From Ananas comosus (Eukaryota > Streptophyta > Magnoliopsida > Poales > Bromeliaceae), in contig NC_033630.1 of NCBI RefSeq assembly GCF_001540865.1, positions 5,505,537 through 5,569,536 on the forward strand: a stretch of DNA of 64,000 nt, in the 5' to 3' direction. The translations under genes and the position numbers were made by a program. The notes beneath the pieces were generated by a model, which was not told where the DNA came from, ran no database searches, and was given only the letters and a program-made list of their open reading frames with translations. Numbering within the stretch: the stretch's first letter is position 1; each line of letters starts with the position of its first letter. This document shows positions 56,283 to 64,000 of this stretch, piece after piece.

Positions 56283-59037
56283 TGTCACGCCTCGAGCCAG
56301 CCTCCTTGGTCGGATTCGGGCACGCCAACAGACCGCCGAACGGACAGGGTTTCCCCTGTACCGCGGACAGAGTCTTCCCTGTACGTTCAAGGGGTCGCAA
56401 TCAATACAATGTACGAAGTTCCAACCAGGAACACATTCAACCAAAGATTGCATAAGGAAGTATCAAAACATAATTCTACTTCCTATTACAAGCATTCATC
56501 TCACATATTACATTTTACATTACAAATTACATTCTTTTACATTCAACTTCCAAATACAATCCAATTATTACAAATTTCCTACAAGTTTGATACATCTTGT
56601 TCTTTCATTTTTCTCTACCCCTAGGCTATGCCGACTCGGGGTACCACTACCTCTGGTCTCTGTGGTAGGGCGCTATCTATGGAGCTACGCCCTTGCCTAG
56701 CGCCGCCGTGCCGCTCACGTGTGAACCTGTAACACCCCAAAACAACGTGGGGTGAGAACTAACTCCATAGTTCCCAGTGGGTACGGCCACCCAAGGGAAG
56801 AGCTCGACCATCAGGTCCAAAGGAGGCAAACAACATGTTAGTCCAATAGATAGATATGAAATCATAAATCGTGCAACTAACATTACCATACTTTTGCCTC
56901 ACAACATGCAATATGCAAATCATGCAACTCATATCGGTAGATTAATTGATTCTACTCTTTATTCTTATCCATTCTTTACCTTTAATCATTCTTTACTTTA
57001 CTAGTTATTCTTTAGTATTTACCTTTCTATATTCTTCATTACTCGCCATTCTTTAGCACTAGCCTTTCCTTATTCTTTATTCTTTATTCTTTATTCTTTA
57101 TACTTTATTAAGGGTACTCACCCTTAGTAATATTATACACATTAGCCTTTCTTTCCTAAGGTTACTTTACCTTAGCCAACTTTGCCATCCGACTCGGTCT
57201 TGAGTCAATCAACTGCGGATAGTCCGCGCTCTGTCCGGCTCGAGGTGAAGGAACTCTCACATGCACCTCAGCCTTCAATCACAAACCACATCGCCCAACG
57301 GGTCGCCCAGAGCTGCGTACACCCGTGGTCAGGGATCCCCCGGTGGGAGAGGAACATGCCGCATACACCCGCAGCCGAGATCCCCGATAGGGAGAGGAAC
57401 ATGCCACATGCACCCTAGCGCTCATTGTTCTTGCTCATTAACAAGCCTCGAAGTTCTTCCGGTGGGAGAGGAACACGCCACATGCACCCGCGGCCAAGAA
57501 CTATCGAGCTTGTATGCTGCACTAGCAGCCGCTGCACTAGCAGCAGGGATTCCGGAATCCACTTTACATTACTCAAGGGTTGGTCTCACCCTATGTTATC
57601 GACCTATCTAGGTCCAAGCCTTTACTCAACCTAAGTTAATACATTAGGTTCAATGTCATTATCTTCTTAGCCTAGGTTCATTGACACTAGGTCCAACATT
57701 CTTTATCACCTAAGTTCATTTGACTCTAGGTTCTATATCATTACATTTACAACCTAGGTTTATTTGACTCTAGGTTCAATGCCACTCATGTTCTTGTTTT
57801 CCTAGTTGTCCACACCTAGGAATTATACTTGACATGCCACTCGTGAATAACCTATGTTCAATGACACTAGGTTCATTATTACTCTTGTTTAACCTATGTC
57901 CTTGACACTAGGTTCAATGCCACTCGATCTATAGGTGCATTTATGTCAACTTACACACATCCTTTACTTAGCATTCTTATCTTATCATTATGCATGCATT
58001 CTACTTTATGTCATTTTAACATATTCTCACATTATGGATCATACATTTAGCTCATATGTTTACTTAACATACATCTCATACATGCCTTTAACATTTAACT
58101 CATGCTTCATCTAACATTTCTACAACATGTCACAAGCATTAGCTTAATGTTCTTACATTATGTCAATATGCATTCTTTTAGCATTTCATATTATGACAAC
58201 ATGCATTCCTTAGCATACATCTTATATGATCATTACTTGGCACATATTACATGCATTACTTAACATCTATCACATGCATTCATTCCTTAGCATCTTTATC
58301 ATGGCATTGTATACATTTATTAGCATCATTATGGTGCATTCTTACTTAACATTCTTATTATGCATTCTTACTTAACATTCTTATCATGCATCAATAGTGA
58401 AACACACTACACTTTGGCATGAAGGCGACCTAGTCGCTTCGGTAAGCACAACCCACCTTTTAACGCTTTCCGATTGCTTGTCGTCACTTGCAATCGGCCT
58501 CCCGCGGCACCCGTGACCCGGTTCGGCTCGAACTCTTGCGCGACCACCCGAACGGCCACCAATCCGCGATCCGTCTGTTCGGGAGTTTATTCCCCGACAT
58601 CGCGATGCTCCCGATCCATTTTCATGATTTTTGGAGGCTTATCCCGCGTGCTGCGGCTATCTGTACCAAAATAGACTGTTTCGTCAATAACTTAGCGTAC
58701 ACTCGTCGGATTGTCGAACTGAGCGCACCAATGCGTTTGTTATACCCCCAATTAGGTTTGTATAAGGTCAATTGAGATCAAACTCAACTATTTACAAAAA
58801 CCCCTTTTTTGGAGCCTTAGATGCTACTCTAGCAAAATCCTCCATTTCATCTCATGAATCAAGCATAAACCATCTATTTAGCATGCTAAGATTCCATCTA
58901 AACCATCTTTAGAGTGTAAGAACTTAACCCTAAAGATCTACCATTAAAGCTTCAAGAAGCTTACCTTTCTAGGTTTGCTCCAAGGTGAAGAAGAAGATGA
59001 TGGAGGGAAGCTCTCCACTTGCTTCACCTTCTTTTCC

Positions 59038-59082
59038 CTTTCTTCTTCTTCTTCTTCTTCTTCTTCTTCTTCTTCTTCTCTT
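59038..59082. repeat. (CTT)n microsatellite in the LTR leader
   Basis: About 15 CTT units. On the minus (LTR-sense) strand it reads as a GAA-rich leader downstream of the TATA-like region. Confidence 0.95.
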
Positions 59083-59252
59083 CTCCTTTCCTTTCTAGAG
59101 AGAGAGAGAGGGAGAGTTTTGGGAGGATACGGTGAGGGAGAGGGAGAGAGAGAGGTTCTAATCCTCTCTATACACATAACTCATGCATAATATACCAACA
59201 AGTCCCTCAACAATTCTCTTCTTGCAACAGCCCGAACTGGGCATTTTCGGGC

Positions 59253-59330
59253 TTCGGGGACCGGTCCTTGCGATGAGGGACCTGTCCCTGAGAGACCGGT
59301 CCTTGGCTGAGAGATCGGTCCCCGAAGGTC
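59253..59330 (-). promoter_or_regulatory. ACCGGT-core palindromes in reversed LTR
   Basis: GGGGACCGGTCCTTG, GGACCTGTCCC, GAGACCGGTCC and GAGATCGGTCCCC within about 75 bp. Fewer and more degraded than in the other copies. Confidence 0.5.
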
Positions 59331-59627
59331 CAGAAATCAGCCTTCAAGGACTTAGCCAAATTTTCAGCTTTTTCACCGTTTTCGCTCCGTTTTCGCTCGT
59401 TTGACATCCGATTGGTTTCAAATCGAACCGAGACTCTCCAAACATGTTTTCGAGGGTATTTTCATCATCTTTTCATCCACGCTAATGTCGGATTTAGTCC
59501 ATGGTCCAACATAACCTTTTAGGTTCCGTTTTCGCACCTACGTGCACCGAAACACCCGAATGCTCCCGAACTTCGCCGGGACGATTCCAATGGCTTTCTA
59601 AGCTAACTTACATCGTAACTTCGTGAN

Positions 59628-60789
59628 GAACTCTTCAAGACTCCGACTCAGATCATAGAATATGTCAATAGAAAATCTATAATAATCTCCCTGATGCAGG
59701 CCTAAGCCGTTTTGAGAGGGTAAAAGAACAAGGACTGAAAGAAATAGTACACGAGGAACCACTTCTTCGACAACGACGAAACTCTTATTAATTAATTTTC
59801 AAAATCTCTGATTACAATGCCCGAATGCTATGCCTATATATGTAGGCAACACCCGTATCCTACTAGACGAAGATAATAACTTCTAATATATATCTCTAAA
59901 CCTAATCAAATAAGAAATAATCAAATAATCTGACTAAAAGTAGGAAAATATAGAAATTTTCAAAAATAACCTAAAAATGCAAAAACGGAGGCCGAAACAA
60001 TTGAATTTGGGTCCCAAACTCAGCTGGAATGGCTTTACTATTCAACGCGTAGACCTCGAAAAATATTTTCCGAATTGGGGTCGAATGTTGAAATCAGATA
60101 CTCGAGCGAAAATTTATGGCCGTTTAAAGATTTCTGGCACCCATTGTAAAAATTACCCGAACTCTACGGAATTTTTAAGTCAACTTGGTTGAATCGCGTT
60201 TTTTTAGAAACTCCAATGCCAAATTAGCCGCATCACTCCCCTTTTCGTGACAACAACCAGTTTAGAAGTCATGGCTATGTCCCTTATAACTATCAAACCG
60301 ATAATGTTAAAACAGAGGAAACTGTTTCAATTTTCTCGAAAATGGTTTCTTCCAAAATGTTTAGAGGTTTGGAAGCCCTATTGTTGGCAACTCAAAAATA
60401 GAAATGAAAAAGAAAAGAGTTAATTAAAAACTTAATTCCTCAATTTTTGTCCTAGATTTTGAATTTGATCCTACAACAAAATTACCATTTCGTAGCAATT
60501 TAATAACGACGATTATAGACCAGCTACTATTAATTATTATCTAATTGTACTTTAGCGATAATTATTTAAACTATATATTTTTATGGACTAATATTTATAT
60601 ATTAAATATATTTATTTTGAGGCCAATATTATTCTTAACCCAAACCCAACTGGATCCCACCCCACCTGAGCCTCGCACTGCGTCGACTTCTCACTACGCT
60701 CGATCAACCCCGATTGCAGGAGAGAGAAAGAGAGAGAGGGGAAGTGAGTAGAGAAAGAGAGAAAGCTCGGATGTAGCCGAGCTCCTCTA
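59628..60789. other. intergenic and promoter side of the O-fucosyltransferase exon
   Basis: AT-rich DNA without recognised genes. The first exon expected for a TRM4-type gene was looked for here and not found. From about 60640 the sequence becomes CpG-richer, with a GA-rich stretch (60719-60763) likely in the 5' leader just before the ATG at 60790. A TATA-like run at about 60570-60615 is too AT-rich to assign. Confidence 0.4.
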
Positions 60790-61352
60790 ATGGCGAAATC
60801 GAAGACGAAGCATCTCTCGTACATCTCCTTCCCCTCTCAGATCATCCCCGCGCTCTCTTACTCCACCTTCCAATCGCTCGTCGTCTCCCCTAAGAAGCTC
60901 CTCTCCTCCTCCGCCTCCTCCCGATTTCGGATCAATCGCATCGTCTCCTCGAGCCCTAGGATCCTCCTCCTTCTCCTAGCCCTAGCTTTCCTCGGAACCC
61001 TCCGCCTCGGCCCGGTAATCCCCTTCTCCCCCATCCCCTGCGCCCAGGACGGCGTGCGATCGTCGTCATCATCGTCCTCGTTTCCGGCGGAGGGGGAGTT
61101 TTGGAGGCAACCGGATGGGATGGGGTACCGACCGTGCCTGAGCTTCAGCGAGGAGTACCGGGGGGAGCCGCCGGAGGGTCGCCGGAAGTACCTGCTGGTC
61201 GTCGTCGCCGGCGGGCTCAACCAACAGCGCAACCAAATCGTCAGCGCCATCGTCATCGCCCGCATCCTCGGCGCCATCGTCATCGCCCGCATCCTCGGCG
61301 CCGCCTTCGTCGTCCCCATCCTCCAAGTTAACGTCGTCTGGGGCGACAAGAG
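60790..61352 (+). CDS. O-fucosyltransferase family protein, first exon only
   Basis: Encodes 187 residues of a plant GT106/DUF246-type O-fucosyltransferase, a Golgi enzyme that moves fucose (rhamnose in the RRT members) from a nucleotide sugar to acceptors. Visible are a basic N-terminus, a single signal-anchor helix (about residues 57-72, RILLLLLALAFLGTLRLG), a Ser-rich stem, FWRQPDGMGYRPCLSFSEEY, and the conserved YLLVVVAGGLNQQRNQIV. After it VIARILGA is doubled by a 27-bp repeat. It then reaches VVWGDK, where family members continue with SEFSDIFD in the next exon. The exon ends AAGAG before GTAGCG (phase 2). No later O-fucosyltransferase exon follows; methyltransferase exons do. The start is supported by the MAKSKTKHLSYI context and GC-rich exon. 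Confidence 0.85.
61246..61299 (+). repeat. in-frame 27-bp tandem duplication in the O-fucosyltransferase exon
   Basis: Two identical 27-base units (61246-61272, 61273-61299) each encode AIVIARILG. Family members have one such block between GGLNQQRNQIV and the following VVP strand, so this allele inserts nine residues into the nucleotide-sugar-binding fold. Confidence 0.95.
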
Positions 61353-62656
61353 GTAGCGTCTACCCCCACGATAACCCTGTTCGAGTTCAAATTCAAAATC
61401 CCCATTCTCTTCTCCCATTTTATTTTATTTTATCAAAATTTTTATTTTCAAAAACATAAGCGTTTGATCTCTCTCACTCTACCTTAATCTTAAACTGCGT
61501 GCTCTTCAATAATCCAGCCGTAGGATTATTATCATAGGGTCTGAATAATCCGAACTATATTTTCTCCCTCCTGCAATTATTGAATACGCATCGTGTCGGA
61601 TCACTGAGTAGGTGAATTTACCGCGGTACTGTACTGTGTTTTTAACTTGTAACAGTGAGTTCTCGGACTTATTCGACTTGGAAGGGTGCATACAATATTT
61701 ATATTATTCGAAGGAAGAAGAATGCATTTTAATCAGTTGCTAACTATTTTGGGTAATTGTGGGAACTAACTATTTTGGGTAATTGTGGGAACTTGTTTAT
61801 GAAATGAGCTGCTAACTTCTGCTTTGATAATGTGAGAAACAACCGTTATTTCTAATTTCTAATAGCTTGAGCTAGTAGAGAATTGTGTTTTGATCATTTA
61901 TAGTTAACATTATTGCATTGTGATGATCCTATTTGTGGGTTAAAGTGCATTGTGTTGTTTGTATGGGAGTAGGGCTAATCGTTCTATTAGTGACGTGAAT
62001 GGTGAATGCGGCTCGAGAAGTAAGTTCTTAGTGGCGATAATTTTGACAAATTGAATTCCTAGGATGAGTAGTTTGACATTTCATTGAATTGGGTAGTATT
62101 ATTCAGGAACTTTTATGCTGTTTGAAATAGTGATTTGTTTCCCTTCATGTCATATCGTAAAGCCCGAGATTTTTCTTATTTTTTTTAAGTTAAAACATTT
62201 GGTGGTTCCTTGTGCATATTCTATAGAGCCTAAGGGTTCGACGTGTAGATCTAAGCAAGTCACTTATAATAACTTTTGATCTCAGGTTCTTCCTCTGTTA
62301 ACAAATCATCAGTTGTCTTTAGTAAAAACTAAAGCATTCTAATGCAGTTTAATCATTACAAACCTTAAATATTTCACATTTAGAAAGCTGTAGTTTATGC
62401 TCCTATTATTCGTTTTGAGCTCAAAATTCTCTTGAAGTCTTGGACTAATGCGTTTTTCATAGCAAGGTTTCATATTCATGCCATTCATGTGTTTTTTATA
62501 ATCTCTACTCTCTGCCTGATACCAAACTTAATTTTAGGCCTTCATTTCGCATACTAAAAATTGACTATTTTTTTTTTTCAGATTGCCCCCTGGATTTTAG
62601 TTGGTCGAACTTTAGTTTCGTTGCTTCAACCAAACTAATATCAACTCGTTTTACAG
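61353..62656 (+). other. intron-like spacer joining the two gene halves
   Basis: Opens with donor GTAGCG at 61353 and closes with acceptor TTTTACAG at 62656. AT-rich and non-coding. No remaining O-fucosyltransferase or TRM4 first-exon sequence is visible. A 24-25 bp tandem repeat (AACTATTTTGGGTAATTGTG twice) lies at about 61741-61791. Confidence 0.6.
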
Positions 62657-63477
62657 TGGCCAATTTTTTCAGGACATTCGATCACAGTTGGAAAATGACT
62701 TCATGAAATCACTGCAGGCTGAGGTTCCATTTAAATATTGCTTGATAAATTAGTAGTATTTACGTGCTCTTTTCTAACTTTCAGCCATTCTAATTGTTTA
62801 CAGGTAACAGATGATTATGAAGCGGAAGCTATTAGACCATTGTCATGGTATCTTTTTTTTTTTCTTTTTTTTCTTTTTTTTTTTTTAATTGTCATGGTAT
62901 CCAGGGAACGTTGCATGGCATTTGAACTTTTCTCGTATGCAACTTAGGAAGAACCAGGCACTTGAGAGGTAATCGTTATTGAGTAGACTATTTTTATGCC
63001 AATTGAAGTACAGTATCACGAAAGGAATTTACAAGATTTTCTTTTAATGCTTCATTTGGACGATATGTATTTTTAGTTGTACTGCTCTCTATTCATTTGG
63101 ACTAACGTAGATTTTCTTACATTGCACTGATACTTTATAAGCACCAATTTTGGGATGATTATTTTTGTGTTATTCTTGTGAATGTGAAATTTTATTGTAA
63201 ATTGGCTATTGTCTATTTTGTTAGTCCTGTTTAATTATGCTGCCTATTGGCGAATTCCAGGTTCCATGAGTTTTTAAAGCAAGAGAATGAGATTGGAAAC
63301 ATAACAAGGCAAGAGGCTATCAGCATGGTGGGCATCTTCAAATGGATCTGTTCAAGAAGCTATTATATTTTTAGTATTCGTAGTAGTTTGTTATAGAGCT
63401 TATAATTATTTTAAAATGTTTGCAGCAGGTTCCTCCACTTTTCCTTGATGTACTACCGGATCACCACATTCTTGACA
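62657..63477 (+). pseudogene. TRM4B: NSUN2/TRM4-type tRNA cytosine-5 methyltransferase, exons 2-5
   Basis: Exons 62657-62723, 62804-62968, 63261-63327 and 63429-63477, all GT-AG, encode GQFFQDIRSQLENDFMKSLQ, EVTDDYEAEAIRPLSW, then YPGNVAWHLNFSRMQLRKNQ, ALERFHEFLKQE, GNITRQEAISM and VPPLFLDVLPDHHILD. This is the N-terminal half of TRM4/NSUN2, which methylates C5 of cytosine in tRNA and some mRNAs using S-adenosylmethionine. The next expected motif, MCAAPGSKT, would start an exon beyond the window. Exon 1 is absent. A 49-bp insertion in the second of these exons shifts the frame and leads to a stop at 62945-62947. The tandem acceptor GCAGCAG at 63428 could give one extra Gln. Confidence 0.88.
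62853..62901 (+). mobile_element. 49-bp poly(T) insertion with 14-bp target duplication in exon 3
   Basis: ATTGTCATGGTATC occurs at 62839-62852 and again at 62888-62901, with a T-rich stretch holding two C between. This is the footprint of a target-primed poly(A) retroinsertion read from the other strand, reduced to its tail. No canonical splice pair removes exactly 49 bp or restores frame, because 62848-62904 and 62842-62904 leave the wrong phase. Confidence 0.8.
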
Positions 63478-64000
63478 GTATGTTCTATCTATTCATCAGA
63501 TAAGTCATGTGCATTAATTGCTTTTTCATCATTTAATTGTTATAGACCATCATCTTTTTTTTTTCGATGTCGTTATAGTGTCACATTACATGCATATATT
63601 GGTTTAGGAGTTCTATGCCATGCCCAATACTATATTATATATATAGTTTCTTTTGCATCAAAAAAGTCATTGAGGACAAACTCAGATTTTTGCGTTAATA
63701 GATTATTTTGCATGACCACCTCGACACCTTTATTTTTAAGTTGGTTTACCCCCTTTGACTTTTTCTATAACATGTTTGCTATTGATAGGACTTTGCTATA
63801 TTAAAGGACAGAGACCTCTCATTTTGAGTCACATTGCTTGAACAAAGTTAATCTGATGCATAAATACTAAGTCCTATACTCTTTTCGCATCATGCATTTA
63901 GCTTAGATGCATATAATGTGTATTTTGCTGCATTTATCAACTACTTTTCCATCGCATATTTCAGGCCCACTATCTATTGAGTTATCATATATTCTCAATA
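63478..64000 (+). other. intron of the methyltransferase gene, runs off the window
   Basis: Starts with the strong donor GTATGT at 63478. No further exon is recognised before the window ends. Confidence 0.6.

Larger units (their letters stand above)
56283..59626 (-). mobile_element. long LTR in reverse orientation, broken at N 59627
   Basis: Begins TGTCACGCCTCGAGCC and carries in reverse order the same blocks as 51212-54118: GTGGGGTGAGAACTA...ATAGTTCCCAGTGGG (56748), the GTGGGAGAGGAACATGCC minisatellite (57340-57490), CTAGGTTCAATGxCACT-type repeats (57600-57930), GCATTCTTAGCAT-type repeats (57960-58400), an AAG/CTT run (59040-59080) and an ACCGGT cluster (59253-59330). The far end is obscured by the N at 59627. 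Confidence 0.65.

Noticed and set aside
60600..60780. TATA box for the O-fucosyltransferase exon
   Set aside because: The upstream 60570-60615 run is AT-rich throughout, so a specific box cannot be chosen from sequence alone.
62738..62947. 69-residue hydrophobic ORF MLDKLVVFTCSFL...
   Set aside because: Starts in an intron and runs through a TRM4 exon with a poly(T) insertion; not an independent gene.
1..64000. CRISPR array, bacterial operons, tRNA or rRNA genes
   Set aside because: None seen. The only rRNA-like sequence is the 5S-like block of the Cassandra LTR, and regularly spaced palindromes are in LTR promoters without unique spacers of constant length.

Overview
The window is nuclear DNA of a flowering plant, probably a monocot. 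The two host genes have GC-rich first exons followed by AT-rich introns and later exons, and the rest is a dense, nested mass of plant transposable elements. The species cannot be fixed from sequence alone. Four runs of N (1681, 8130-8150, 28561, 59627) mark assembly breaks or low-quality bases.

Host genes are few. On the minus strand, 25770-37905 holds a small RWP-RK transcription-factor-like gene in three recognisable exons. Its second intron (10.1 kb) is filled with retroelements and MITEs. On the plus strand, 60790-61352 is the first exon of a plant O-fucosyltransferase (type II Golgi glycosyltransferase). It is followed not by its own later exons but by exons 2-5 of an NSUN2/TRM4-type tRNA cytosine-5 methyltransferase (62657-63477). 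The two halves join in frame through phase-2 introns, but a 49-bp poly(T) insertion with a 14-bp target duplication breaks the methyltransferase frame.

Layout. 0-2 kb: Helitron-like termini and microsatellites. 2.9-4.6 kb: a Pack-MULE-like element with a GC-rich captured segment. 5-7.3 kb: a MULE-type MITE and a LINE 3' end, the latter inside a 2-kb unit repeated at 22.5-24.5 kb. 8-21 kb: a Copia gag pseudogene and a second element-derived reading frame, each split by one long solo LTR with a clean 5-bp target duplication. 26-38 kb: the RWP-RK gene with a truncated LTR, two or more MITEs and a 3.4-kb gag-only LTR retrotransposon. 38.3-46.5 kb: a candidate Helitron holding a second gag-only element, a Cassandra TRIM with 5S-like LTR and a broken casein kinase 2 alpha fragment. 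47.5-59.6 kb: a cluster of long LTRs in both orientations. 60.8-63.5 kb: the chimeric host locus.

The most unusual pattern is shared by the long LTRs. A cluster of palindromes with an ACCGGT core lies about 60-130 bp upstream of a TATA-like box, with a further short inverted repeat between them whose pairing is kept while its sequence changes. A second is a stop-AAA-ATG junction kept in both gag-only elements with different stop codons.
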